A DNA stretch of 64,000 nucleotides from Leptolyngbya sp. CCY15150. GTDB lineage: Bacteria; Cyanobacteriota; Cyanobacteriia; RECH01. The stretch is taken from positions 124,001 to 188,000 of the forward strand of contig NZ_JACSWB010000157.1 in the NCBI RefSeq assembly GCF_016888135.1, written 5' to 3'. A model generated the notes under the pieces. It was given only the letters and a program-made list of their open reading frames with translations. It had not been told where the DNA came from and ran no database searches. Made by a program: the position numbers and the translations under genes. The number at the start of each line of letters is the position of its first letter. Positions within the stretch are counted from its first letter, which is position 1. Below are positions 1 to 8,594 of this stretch, in pieces.

Positions 1-136
1 CCCTCGGGGCGATCGCCCATTGCTAGATTTATCCCTATCCACTATGATTCAGTCGCTGTTGAAACAGCACCTGAATCACCTCTAGCCATTTATTTTTCTG
101 GCACGTCGATCGCCACTCATCTGCCCATCATTCTGG

Positions 137-1132
137 ATGATGAAATCCAGACCCTATTGCTCAGTCGCTATGTATGCCCCTCGCTTTGTGCGCTTTTTTC
201 AACACATCAACCTCACCACCCTACGCCGGGTGATCAAAGGGGTCATGGCACAGCGACTACCCAGCTTGTCGGCAGAGATGGCCTACAATGCGCTACTCGC
301 CCTTTTCCCTGCCGTACTGACCGTCTTAACTGCTGTCAGCCTCTTCGAACCCCTCACCAACTCCTTCGAACGCCTCATGGGTCGGCTGAGTGAAGTTGCT
401 CCAGTGGACGCCCTCAATCTGATTGAAAATTTCGCCAGCGACATCACCACCGGCGGCAGTAGTGGTCTATTTTCCGTCAGCTTTTTAATTGCCCTCTGGG
501 TGTCCTCCAGCGCCCTGAGCGCCGCCATGCGGGCCTTGGATCAAATTCACCAGATCCCCCAAGCGTTAATGCGGCCGTTTTGGAAAGCGAAGCTGATTTC
601 CCTAGGACTAACCCTGGGAACGATCCTGTTGCTGATGCTAGCCTCCACCTTGGTGTTTATTAGCGACTGGGCGATCAGCAACCTAGCTATTCAAAGTTCA
701 ACCTTTGCTCCGTGGCTGCTGCAGGGATGGCGCTGGCTCACCTGGCCCTTTGCCTTGGGCATCATGTCTTTGGCTTTTGCCTTCATCTACCGCTTTGGGC
801 CAAGTCGCTGGAGCCCTAATAAGCCCTTATTCCCCGGAGCTGTCCTCGCGGCTATTTCCTGGGCCCTGATTTCCAACGGCTTTCGTCTCTACGTGCTGCA
901 TTTCGGCAACTACAACAAAGTCTATGGCACGGTGGGCGCTGTGATTGTGCTGCAACTGTGGCTCTATATGAGTTCCTTGGTGATGCTGATCGGCGATCAG
1001 GTGAACGTCACCGTTGGGGAAGCCATGCAGACCAGCGATCGCCAACGCCTAGCCGCTGATCCCTCGGAACCCAAGCCACGCCGCTCGAAATCCTCCACGG
1101 GGCCAGGGGTAAAACGCCCCTCTCGCTTCTAG
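137..1132 (+). CDS. YihY/virulence factor BrkB family inner-membrane protein
   Basis: This 331-residue protein matches the YihY/BrkB family of multi-pass inner-membrane proteins. After a short soluble lead it has the family opening, where residues around MAYNALLALFPAVLTVLTA start the first membrane segment, and about five further hydrophobic segments follow (for example near LISLGLTLGTILLLMLASTL and VIVLQLWLYMSSLVMLIGDQ). The tail after about residue 300 is basic and hydrophilic, probably cytoplasmic. Family members were once called ribonuclease BN, which is now considered wrong; the transport or envelope role is unknown. Start codons at 137, 140 and 170 are all possible. The gene stands alone on the plus strand with about 130 bases of the window before it. 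Confidence 0.9.
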   Translation: MMKSRPYCSVAMYAPRFVRFFQHINLTTLRRVIKGVMAQRLPSLSAEMAYNALLALFPAVLTVLTAVSLFEPLTNSFERLMGRLSEVAPVDALNLIENFASDITTGGSSGLFSVSFLIALWVSSSALSAAMRALDQIHQIPQALMRPFWKAKLISLGLTLGTILLLMLASTLVFISDWAISNLAIQSSTFAPWLLQGWRWLTWPFALGIMSLAFAFIYRFGPSRWSPNKPLFPGAVLAAISWALISNGFRLYVLHFGNYNKVYGTVGAVIVLQLWLYMSSLVMLIGDQVNVTVGEAMQTSDRQRLAADPSEPKPRRSKSSTGPGVKRPSRF

Positions 1133-1306
1133 TCAATGGCAGTCATGTCAAACTCGATCGCAAGAGGTGTAGCCCTTGTTGCAAAATACAAAGGAGTAGG
1201 ACGAAGCCACCGTTAAAACAATGGCCTTTGTCCTCGGGACTATTGCGGACATTACCCTCGGCCCATGCGACTTTTTTCTCGATCGCCCATGTTATGGATT
1301 TGTCAA

Positions 1307-1897
1307 ATGACTGCATCGCTCAAGACCTATTGGCGGCGATCGCCCCTCGCTTCCATCCTGATATCAACCGTGCTAGCGATCGCCCTGGTGGTGATGGGCG
1401 CGACCCCAGCTCTAGCCGGATTAACCGACGATCGCTTTGACGGCGGCATTTTCCCTCTCTATGCCGGTAACGGCTCCCTGGTTCCCCCTCGGGTCACCCT
1501 AGAAGCATCGCTCAAGGGCGATCGCCCCACCCTGCTGGTGCTCTACATCGACGACAGCAGCGACTGCAAAGCCTACGTCTCCGTTGTTTCGCAATTTGAT
1601 GCCTTCTACGGACGCGCCACCGATATTATCCCCATTGATATTGACTCCCTGCCGATCAAGGATCAGTATGAACCCACAGAACCGGGCTACTACTACGAAG
1701 GTCTAGTCCCCCAAACGGTTGTCTTTGACCAAGCTGGCCAGGTTGTGCTCAACAAAACCGGATCCGTAGACTTTGAAGAACTCGACGATCGCTTCCGAGA
1801 AATTTTTGACCTGCTGCCGCGATCGGAATCGACCGAACTCAAACGGCGATCGGTCAACGAGGTGAATACCGAGCTTGTTCCCAATTCTGAATCGTGA
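1307..1897 (+). CDS. Thioredoxin-fold thylakoid protein, probable photosystem I accumulation factor family
   Basis: A signal peptide is clear: a basic stretch (KTYWRRS), a hydrophobic core and a cleavage-like GATPALA before GLTDDRF, so the mature part is probably in the thylakoid lumen or periplasm, perhaps membrane-tethered. The mature part has a thioredoxin-like pattern (LLVLYIDDSSDCKAYVSVV, then a strand ending in VPQTVVFDQAGQVV), but the CxxC motif is reduced to a single cysteine, so it is unlikely to be a classical disulfide reductase. I associate this architecture with the cyanobacterial family annotated as thylakoid membrane photosystem I accumulation factor; that name is from memory of the family, not shown here. 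ATGs at 1265 and 1289 are in frame; 1307 gives the most normal signal peptide. Confidence 0.7.
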   Translation: MTASLKTYWRRSPLASILISTVLAIALVVMGATPALAGLTDDRFDGGIFPLYAGNGSLVPPRVTLEASLKGDRPTLLVLYIDDSSDCKAYVSVVSQFDAFYGRATDIIPIDIDSLPIKDQYEPTEPGYYYEGLVPQTVVFDQAGQVVLNKTGSVDFEELDDRFREIFDLLPRSESTELKRRSVNEVNTELVPNSES

Positions 1898-2181
1898 CCT
1901 CCACGGCCAGACCTCGAAAAAACTCCCTACACTGAAAACAGCACGGAACACCCAACCGGAACCCGACCTTCAGTCATGGAGCGATCACGGTGAGAGATCA
2001 TGGTGAGCGATCACGATTGCGTGAGATAGACCGCTTGCTCTCAACCTAGGGGAGTTGCGATCGCTCCCTGATCCAAAACCTTTCAGCGCATCACCTAGAG
2101 CTGGTATGGCCCTAGGGATGCTGCATGGGGTGTTTCGTCATCCCTCTGTGGGACTGCTCAATTGCCATAGGTATAGACATA

Positions 2182-2823
2182 ATGACAACTACTCAAATCA
2201 ACGCTCAAGATCTATTTCGCTCCGCCTACAACAATCGCTACACCTGGGATACCAACTTCCCTGGATTCACCGCCGATCTCACCGTGACCCAAGGCGACGA
2301 AGTCCACACCGCTAAGGTGACCGTCAAGGCTGATTACAGCGTTGAGGTGACCGACATTGAAGATGAAACCGTTAAGGAATCGATCTACACCCAACTGCGC
2401 GACGTGGTGACCCATCGCAAGCGCAATTCCTTTGAGCAGGCCCACAGCAAACACACCTTCAGCGCTGGCACCACCGACGACACCGGTGCCGTTGAAATCC
2501 TTGTCGGCGGCGATGCCATGGGGTCTAACTACAAACTACGCAACAACGAAGTCTGTCAAGTTAGCCGCGTTATGGGACGCATGGCCTTCACCATCGACCA
2601 CCTCGATAGCTTAGATACCGGCAACGGCTACGTATCAACTCGCTACAATGCCGTCTTCCGCAATCCGCAAACCCAAGACATTCTGCGAGACATGCAGTTT
2701 GAAGATCGCTATGAAGCCGTGGGCGACTATTACCTGATGAGCCAGCAAACCATCCACGCCACCGCCGATGGTCAACAAACCACTACCGTCTTCCAGTTTT
2801 CCAACCTAGCGCTTTTAGGTTAG
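2182..2823 (+). CDS. DUF3386 family protein
   Basis: The 213-residue product is a soluble, cysteine-poor protein without signal peptide or membrane segments. Its opening (MTTTQINAQDLFRSAYNNRY) and the conserved stretch around GFTADLTV and RHxxRRxxFE-like VTHRKRNSFEQ are typical of DUF3386, a family found almost only in cyanobacteria and plant chloroplasts. The function is not known. An in-frame ATG at 2125 lies upstream, but it would add a poorly conserved, cysteine-containing lead, so the ATG at 2182 is preferred. It is followed by about 200 bases without a gene before nfu. Confidence 0.85.
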   Translation: MTTTQINAQDLFRSAYNNRYTWDTNFPGFTADLTVTQGDEVHTAKVTVKADYSVEVTDIEDETVKESIYTQLRDVVTHRKRNSFEQAHSKHTFSAGTTDDTGAVEILVGGDAMGSNYKLRNNEVCQVSRVMGRMAFTIDHLDSLDTGNGYVSTRYNAVFRNPQTQDILRDMQFEDRYEAVGDYYLMSQQTIHATADGQQTTTVFQFSNLALLG

Positions 2824-3022
2824 ATCTCGGTTTCTTAAGAGGCGATCGCCCCCTACCTATTGATTCAATCAGAATTCTCTAGGTCAAGCCTCGAAGGATA
2901 ACAGACCCTAGATGTTAGACTTTGGGTAGATGTTGAGGGCGATCGCCCATCCGAGAGTGACTCTAGCGCTACACCATCTAGATTAGACATCATCGCTCAC
3001 CCTGCACCCTATATCACAAGCC

Positions 3023-3253
3023 ATGGAACTCACAATTACCAACGTTGAACAAGTCCTTGATGAACTTCGTCCCTACCTCATGTCCGATGGTGGTAACGTC
3101 GAACTTGTCGAACTCGATGGCCCAGTTGTGCGGCTGCGACTTCAGGGAGCTTGCGGATCCTGCCCTAGCTCAGCCATGACCCTGAAAATGGGTATCGAAC
3201 GCCGTCTCCGGGAATCCATTCCCGAAATTGTTGAGGTCGAGCAAGTTCTGTAG
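3023..3253 (+). CDS. nfu: NifU-like iron-sulfur scaffold protein (Nfu C-terminal domain only)
   Basis: A 76-residue protein made only of the NifU C-terminal (Nfu) domain. The motif CGSCPSS at about residues 40-46 holds the CxxC pair that binds a bridging 4Fe-4S or 2Fe-2S cluster between two subunits. Family knowledge: the stand-alone cyanobacterial and chloroplast Nfu proteins hand clusters to photosystem I and ferredoxin-type targets. The length is normal for the cyanobacterial form. The gene appears monocistronic and is followed by a perfect 11-bp stem-loop at 3302-3332. Confidence 0.93.
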   Translation: MELTITNVEQVLDELRPYLMSDGGNVELVELDGPVVRLRLQGACGSCPSSAMTLKMGIERRLRESIPEIVEVEQVL

Positions 3254-3301
3254 TGCTGACTGTGATAGTTGGTAGGTATTCTTAACGTAAATAGTTACAT
3301 A

Positions 3302-3332
3302 ACGCGGGGAAGTGACATCATCTTCCCCGCGT
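3302..3332 (+). terminator. Stem-loop downstream of nfu
   Basis: ACGCGGGGAAG and CTTCCCCGCGT form a perfect 11-bp inverted repeat with a 9-base loop, starting 48 bases after the nfu stop codon. It lacks a clear run of T afterwards, so it may be a weak intrinsic terminator or an RNA 3'-end stabiliser. Confidence 0.55.
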
Positions 3333-3494
3333 CGTTTAAGTAGAGTAGTAGCAGTGACTCTACCAAGACAGGTTGGACTCATGCCAGCCTGCGGTAAAGT
3401 TATGTTGTGTTGCTCTAGCCATGGTGCTAGTCCACTTCTTTGCCCCTCTCTGTTAGGCGATCGGGTGTCTGACAGAGGCACTTTAGGAGGTTCT

Positions 3495-5729
3495 ATGCCT
3501 CATCCGCTCTACGTTGCCATCATCTGGCACCAACACCAACCCCTTTACAAAAGCCGAGTAGCCGGTCATTACCAACTGCCTTGGGTGCGGCTGCATGGCA
3601 CCAAAGACTATCTCGACTTGGTGCTGATGCTTGAACGCTATCCCAAGCTGCATCAAACCGTAAACCTAGTTCCCTCCCTGATCTTGCAAATTGAGGATTA
3701 TGTCGCTGGGAAGGCCAGGGATCCCTATCTATCCCTAGCGTTAAGCGACGTAACCACCTTCACAGATACCCAACGCCGCTTTACCGTCGAGCATTGTTTC
3801 GACGCCAACCACCGTACCATGGTGGATCCCCATCCTCGCTATGCTGAACTCTACAACCAGCGGCAGGAGCAAGGTTTAGGCTGGTGTGTGGAAAACTGGG
3901 GGCCGGCCGACTATGGTGATGTGCTGGCCTGGCACAACTTGGCCTGGATTGATCCACTCTTTTGGGACGATCCCCAAGTGGCCCGCTGGCTAGAGCAGGA
4001 TCGCAACTTTAGCCTCAGCGATCGCCAACAGATTTACGTTAAGCAGAAGGAGATCCTAAGCCGTATCATCCCCCAGCACCGCAAGATGCAGGAGCAGGGA
4101 CAGCTTGAGGTCACCACCACACCCTATACCCACCCCATTCTGCCGCTGCTGGCCGACACGGATGCTGGACGGGTGGCGGTACCGGGTATGCAGTTGCCCA
4201 ACCACCGCTTCCAGTTTGCGGAAGATATTCCCCGCCATCTGCAAAAATCTTGGGACTTATACATCGATCGCTTTGGCTGTGCTCCGCGTGGGCTGTGGCC
4301 GTCTGAGCAGTCGGTGAGCCCAGCCATGCTGGATCCAGTTGCTAAGCAAGGTTTTCAGTGGCTCTGTTCCGATGAAGCCGTCCTAGGCTGGACGATGAAG
4401 CATTACTTCCACCGCGATGGTTCCGGCAACGTCCAAGAACCAGAGTTGATGTATCGCCCCTATCGCCTAGAAACGCCCCATGGCGACCTGGGTATTGTCT
4501 TCCGAGACCACCGACTGTCGGATCTAATCGGCTTCACCTACGGAGCCATGGAACCCAAGGCCGCCGCCGCTGATCTGATTGGCCACCTAGAAGCGATCGG
4601 GCGATCGCTCAAATACAACCAGCACACCGGCCATACGTCCCTCGATCATCCTTGGCTAGTCACCATTGCCCTGGATGGCGAGAACTGTTGGGAATATTAT
4701 CCTCACGACGGTAAGCCGTTCCTAGAAGCGCTCTATTCGAGACTGAGTGAACAAACCGGGATCAAACTGGTCACCGTGGGTGAATTTCTAGAGCAGTTTC
4801 CTGCCACAGAGCGCCTGCCCGCAGAGAACCTGCACAGCGGCTCTTGGGTGGATGGTAGTTTCACCACCTGGATTGGCGATCCGGCGAAGAACAAAGCGTG
4901 GGATCTGCTCACCGAAGCCCGTCAAGTCTTAGCCCGCCATCCCGAAGCCACGGAAGAGAACAACCCCGAAGCCTGGGAAGCCCTCTATGCCGCTGAAGGA
5001 TCCGACTGGTTTTGGTGGTTTGGCGAGGGGCATTCCTCCAACCAAGATGCCATGTTTGACCAACTGTTCCGAGAACATTTGGCAGCCATCTACTACGCCC
5101 TGAATGAACCCGTGCCAACGGCCGTGCAGCAGCCGATCGAAATCCATGCGGTGGGCGGTGACCACCTGCCCATGAGCTTCATCCATCCGGTTATTGACGG
5201 CATTGGCGACGAGCAGGATTGGGATAAGGCAGGGCGGATTGAGCTCGGCGGAGCCCGAGGCACCATGCACCGCAGCAGCGTCGTCCAGCGGCTGTGGTAT
5301 GGCGTAGACCACTTAAACTTCTACCTGCGGCTAGACTTCAAGAGCGGTTCAAAACCCGGTGTGGATGTCCCACCCGAGCTGCATCTCCTCTGGTTCTACC
5401 CCGATCGCTCCCTGAGCACCAGTCCTGCGCCCTTGGCCAATGTGCCTGATGAAGCACCGGTCAACTATCGCTTCCACCACCACCTCGGTGTGAACCTCGT
5501 GACCCAGTCCGCCTGGTTCCAAGCGGCCACCGAACATCATCGTTGGCAGGCCCATCCCTCCCGCGCCCAAGTGGGGATCGATCGCTGCCTAGAGATTGCC
5601 GTTCCCTGGGCCGATTTGCAGATGGTAGAACCCGATTGGCAGATACGTATGCTGGCTGTTTTGGCAGAAGACAGTTGCTACAACAGCTACTTGCCGGAAC
5701 ATCGATTGATTCCCGTCAATGTGCCCTAG
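3495..5729 (+). CDS. Glycoside hydrolase family 57 protein
   Basis: The 744-residue protein begins with the GH57 signature IIWHQHQPLYK (motif 1). The motif WPSEQSV carries the expected catalytic glutamate nucleophile, and LDGENCWEYYPHDG carries the second acidic residue and the conserved tryptophan and tyrosines. GH57 enzymes act on alpha-glucans (alpha-amylase, 4-alpha-glucanotransferase or branching activity), so a role in glycogen handling is likely, but the exact reaction cannot be read from sequence. The C-terminal 200 residues form a beta-rich domain. The start at 3495 is chosen because AGGAGG at 3485-3490 sits just before it and the GH57 motif follows at once; an open frame extends upstream to 3312 but is not conserved-looking. 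It overlaps or abuts the M28 peptidase gene. Confidence 0.92.
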   Translation: MPHPLYVAIIWHQHQPLYKSRVAGHYQLPWVRLHGTKDYLDLVLMLERYPKLHQTVNLVPSLILQIEDYVAGKARDPYLSLALSDVTTFTDTQRRFTVEHCFDANHRTMVDPHPRYAELYNQRQEQGLGWCVENWGPADYGDVLAWHNLAWIDPLFWDDPQVARWLEQDRNFSLSDRQQIYVKQKEILSRIIPQHRKMQEQGQLEVTTTPYTHPILPLLADTDAGRVAVPGMQLPNHRFQFAEDIPRHLQKSWDLYIDRFGCAPRGLWPSEQSVSPAMLDPVAKQGFQWLCSDEAVLGWTMKHYFHRDGSGNVQEPELMYRPYRLETPHGDLGIVFRDHRLSDLIGFTYGAMEPKAAAADLIGHLEAIGRSLKYNQHTGHTSLDHPWLVTIALDGENCWEYYPHDGKPFLEALYSRLSEQTGIKLVTVGEFLEQFPATERLPAENLHSGSWVDGSFTTWIGDPAKNKAWDLLTEARQVLARHPEATEENNPEAWEALYAAEGSDWFWWFGEGHSSNQDAMFDQLFREHLAAIYYALNEPVPTAVQQPIEIHAVGGDHLPMSFIHPVIDGIGDEQDWDKAGRIELGGARGTMHRSSVVQRLWYGVDHLNFYLRLDFKSGSKPGVDVPPELHLLWFYPDRSLSTSPAPLANVPDEAPVNYRFHHHLGVNLVTQSAWFQAATEHHRWQAHPSRAQVGIDRCLEIAVPWADLQMVEPDWQIRMLAVLAEDSCYNSYLPEHRLIPVNVP

Positions 5730-6579
5730 GGTGGCTGATGCCGACCTGCGATCGCGCCTAGAGAAGCATCTGAGCCATCTGGTGCGCGATCGCGATCCCT
5801 ATCTGGCCACAGCCGGCTATTTTTTCGTGCGGGACTATATCCGTCAGGACTTATCCCAGTGGGGATCGGTGACGGTGCAGGAACGCAAGCAGCCGCCTCT
5901 GCCCCTGCAAAATCTGATTCTGCATCTCCCCGGCCAGCGCCCTCAGACCGAGCCTATCTTAGTTGGAGCCCACTATGACGCGGTACTTGGCTCCCCCGGT
6001 GCCGATGACAACGCTAGCGGTGTAGCGGTCTTACTGGAGCTGGCCCGCTGGTTGACCCAGCATCCCCCAGTGCATCCCGTCATCCTGGTTGCCTTTGACC
6101 TCGAAGAATATGGCCTGCAAGGTAGTTACGCCTTCGTTGAAGCATGGCGATCGCACCAGCGTTCCCTACGATTAATGCTGTCTTTAGAAATGCTGGGCTA
6201 CTGCGATCGCACCCCCGGCAGCCAGCGCTATCCGCCAGGATTGGCGAGATTCTATCCCGATCGCGGTGACTTCATTGCCCTCGTGGGCAACCTCGCTACC
6301 CTGCCTGACTTGATCCGCCTCAGCCGCCACATCAACCGCAGCGGTACCTCCTGCCAATGGCTGCCGGTGCCCTTGCGGGGGCGCGGCGTACCCGACACCC
6401 GCCGCAGCGACCATGTGCCCTTTTGGGATGCGGGCTATCGCGCCATTATGGTCACCGATACCGCCAACCTGCGCAATCCCCACTATCACCAGACCAGCGA
6501 TCGCCTCCAAACCTTAGACTTAGACTTTCTCACCGGCGTATGCCAGGGGTTGTCCATGGGGTTGACCGCACTGTCTTAG
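5719..6579 (+). CDS. M28 family zinc aminopeptidase-like protein
   Basis: This 286-residue protein has the M28 metallopeptidase ligand set: GAHYDAV (His and Asp), GADDNASG (bridging Asp), FDLEEYG (catalytic Glu and Glu ligand) and HYHQTSD near the end (last His). It should be a co-catalytic two-zinc aminopeptidase or a related cyclotransferase. No convincing signal peptide is visible. The ATG at 5719 overlaps the GH57 reading frame by 11 bases; a GTG at 5731, just after the GH57 stop, is an equally good start. The tight junction suggests translational coupling with the GH57 gene, although the two functions have no obvious link. It converges on hisS. Confidence 0.88.
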   Translation: MCPRVADADLRSRLEKHLSHLVRDRDPYLATAGYFFVRDYIRQDLSQWGSVTVQERKQPPLPLQNLILHLPGQRPQTEPILVGAHYDAVLGSPGADDNASGVAVLLELARWLTQHPPVHPVILVAFDLEEYGLQGSYAFVEAWRSHQRSLRLMLSLEMLGYCDRTPGSQRYPPGLARFYPDRGDFIALVGNLATLPDLIRLSRHINRSGTSCQWLPVPLRGRGVPDTRRSDHVPFWDAGYRAIMVTDTANLRNPHYHQTSDRLQTLDLDFLTGVCQGLSMGLTALS

Positions 6580-6602
6580 CTGCCGGCCTAGCTGCTGCTG
6601 GA

Positions 6603-7889
6603 CTAGATACCAGCTCGCTGGGCCGCAATCGTCTGGCGCAGAGAATCGGCTTTGTCCAGCAGTTCCGCTTGGGCGATCGCTTCCTGATCTCCACTGGCCA
6701 ACCACTTCAGGTTTACCGTGCCCGCCTCTGCTTCTGCATCGCCCAGGACAAGGCAAGCGATCGCCCCACTGCGATCGGCCCGCTTAAACTGCTTACCGAA
6801 GGCACTGCCGCTCAGATCCACCTCCACGGAAAAACCCTGGTGGCGTAGCTGCTGGGCTAGCTGAGCCGACTGCGCTTCCGCTCGTTCTCCCCGCGACACC
6901 AGATAAAAATCTAGATCCGGCAGCGATGTTTCCTGCAACTGGCGCAGCAGGAGCGTCAGCCGCTCTAGACCAATGGCCCAGCCCACCGCCGCCGTGTCGG
7001 GGCCGCCCAGTTGCCCCACCAATCCGTCATAGCGCCCGCCGCCACATACCGTTGCCTGGGCTCCCAAATCCTGGGACACCAGTTCAAAAGCCGTGTGGGT
7101 GTAGTAGTCTAGCCCTCGCACCAGACGCGGGTTGAGGGTGTAGACAATTCCCAAATCCGTCAGCAACTGCTGCACCCGGTCAAAATGCTGCTTCGAGTCA
7201 TCTCCCAGGTAATCCAAAATGCTGGGGGCATCCTTGGCGATCGCCTGAGTGCGTTCGTCTTTGCTATCGAGAATGCGTAGGGGATTGCGCGTCAGGCGTT
7301 CCTGGGAATCTGCATCTAGGTCAGCCTGAAACGGCGTGAAATAGGTCACTAGGGCATCGCGATAGTGGTGGCGATCGCTAGGATTGCCTACGGAATTTAA
7401 GTACAGCGTGAGACCCGTGAGACCCAAGGTTTGCAGCATATCCGTTGCCAGAGCCATCACCTCCACATCAGCTCGGGGATCGCGACTGCCAATCACCTCC
7501 ACCCCTAGCTGATGGAACTGCCGCTGCCGTCCTGCCTGGGGGCGCTCATAGCGAAACATCGGCCCGGTATACCACAGCCGCTGCACACCACCCTGGGCAT
7601 AGAGACTATGCTCAATAAACGCCCGCACCACCCCCGCCGTATTTTCCGGTCGCAGGGTTAGGGAGCGATCGCCCCGATCGTGAAACGTATACATCTCCTT
7701 ACCCACCACATCCGTGGCTTCGCCGATGCCCCGCTCAAACAAATCCGTTTGCTCGAAAATGGGCGTGCGAATTTCCCGGTAGGCCGACCGCGCCAAAATC
7801 TCCCGCGCTGTCGCCTCCACCTGCTGCCAAATCCTGACCGCCTCCGGCAGAATATCCTGTGTGCCTCGGCTTGCTTTGATCGTGCCCAT
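6603..7889 (-). CDS. hisS: Histidyl-tRNA synthetase
   Basis: Class II aminoacyl-tRNA synthetase that charges tRNA-His in the cytoplasm. The 428-residue length is normal for the bacterial enzyme. Motif 2 is seen in GPMFRYERPQAGRQRQFHQ, the histidine-specific loop in RGLDYYTHTAFE, motif 3 in AVGWAIGLERL, and the C-terminal anticodon-binding domain runs from about residue 330 to the end. The start ATG is five bases after the stop of the preceding small gene, so hisS is the last gene of a probable four-gene operon with a helicase-like gene, pedR and a small conserved gene. Confidence 0.97.
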   Translation of the reverse strand: MGTIKASRGTQDILPEAVRIWQQVEATAREILARSAYREIRTPIFEQTDLFERGIGEATDVVGKEMYTFHDRGDRSLTLRPENTAGVVRAFIEHSLYAQGGVQRLWYTGPMFRYERPQAGRQRQFHQLGVEVIGSRDPRADVEVMALATDMLQTLGLTGLTLYLNSVGNPSDRHHYRDALVTYFTPFQADLDADSQERLTRNPLRILDSKDERTQAIAKDAPSILDYLGDDSKQHFDRVQQLLTDLGIVYTLNPRLVRGLDYYTHTAFELVSQDLGAQATVCGGGRYDGLVGQLGGPDTAAVGWAIGLERLTLLLRQLQETSLPDLDFYLVSRGERAEAQSAQLAQQLRHQGFSVEVDLSGSAFGKQFKRADRSGAIACLVLGDAEAEAGTVNLKWLASGDQEAIAQAELLDKADSLRQTIAAQRAGI

Positions 7890-7894
7890 GCTGC

Positions 7895-8215
7895 CTACTT
7901 ACGCTCAACTGCCGCTTGGGACTTGATCACGTCCCAGTCCCCGTAGCGATCGCCATAATACGCTAAAACCTGCTCAACGCGGAGATGAGATGCATCATCT
8001 GCCTCTGGCTTGTAGCGAATCCACAAACCACCCGCCTGACTTTTGAGATAATCAAAGTCTTGAGACGTTTGGGGTAATAGACCTGCTTCTACACCCGTCA
8101 CTTGCCGCAGATGAGCCGCAATTTCGCGATAGACCCCCAAGGGCAGATGGGTACAGCGAATTTGATAGGGGGGCTGAGCATCCTGAGCCCCTGATGATTG
8201 CTTACCAGTCGCCAT
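7895..8215 (-). CDS. Small conserved protein between pedR and hisS
   Basis: I do not recognise a named family. The 106-residue product is soluble, with no signal peptide or membrane span. It reads as one mixed alpha/beta domain (IRCTHLPLGVYREIAAHLRQ, then QDFDYLKSQAGGLWIRY, then RVEQVLAYYGDRYGDW). The tight spacing (12 bases after pedR, 5 before hisS) and ordinary codon use make it a real gene, probably cotranscribed with both. The positional link with a redox-responsive regulator is suggestive only. Confidence 0.75.
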   Translation of the reverse strand: MATGKQSSGAQDAQPPYQIRCTHLPLGVYREIAAHLRQVTGVEAGLLPQTSQDFDYLKSQAGGLWIRYKPEADDASHLRVEQVLAYYGDRYGDWDVIKSQAAVERK

Positions 8216-8227
8216 GATTTAAATTCT

Positions 8228-8512
8228 CTACGCCTCGCCCTGGGCAATGCTGCTATCCACCACCGGCAGGGTGCAGCAATTGACTTGATCGATGCAAACC
8301 TTGCCCCACTGCAGCGCCCAGCGTACTAGGGCTACCCGATTTCCCGTTGCCGTTTTGGTGAGAATATTGCTGACGTGATTATCCACCGTCCGCTTGCTGA
8401 TCTCAAGTTTTTCAGCAATTTCTTGATTGGTCAAACCTGAAGCAACCAAGTCAACAATTTGCAGCTCTCGATCGGAGAGAACTCCTGACCCCTGAGATTC
8501 ACCAACGCTCAT
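8228..8512 (-). CDS. pedR: LuxR-type small response regulator PedR
   Basis: A 94-residue protein made almost entirely of a LuxR/GerE helix-turn-helix: LSDRELQIVDLVASGLTNQE, then IAEKLEISKRTVDNHVSNIL as the recognition region, then a C-terminal tail with two cysteine sites (KVC and VNCC). The length, lack of a receiver domain and C-terminal cysteines match PedR (Ssl0564-type), a cyanobacterial regulator that senses the state of photosynthetic electron transport through thioredoxin and adjusts light-responsive genes. The regulatory role is family knowledge. It is preceded by the helicase-like gene (82 bases) and followed closely by two more genes on the same strand. Confidence 0.85.
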   Translation of the reverse strand: MSVGESQGSGVLSDRELQIVDLVASGLTNQEIAEKLEISKRTVDNHVSNILTKTATGNRVALVRWALQWGKVCIDQVNCCTLPVVDSSIAQGEA

Positions 8513-8594
8513 AATCCCAACCGTGTATTTTTACTCACTGTACCTTTCATTTTAAGGGGTGATAGGCAAATCTACTGACTGGGTTTAGGGGTTT

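Noticed and set aside
7-18. GGGCGATCGCCC and many GCGATCGC palindromes as operators
   Set aside because: This is the HIP1 octamer that is dispersed through genes and spacers of many cyanobacteria; it marks lineage, not a local regulatory site.
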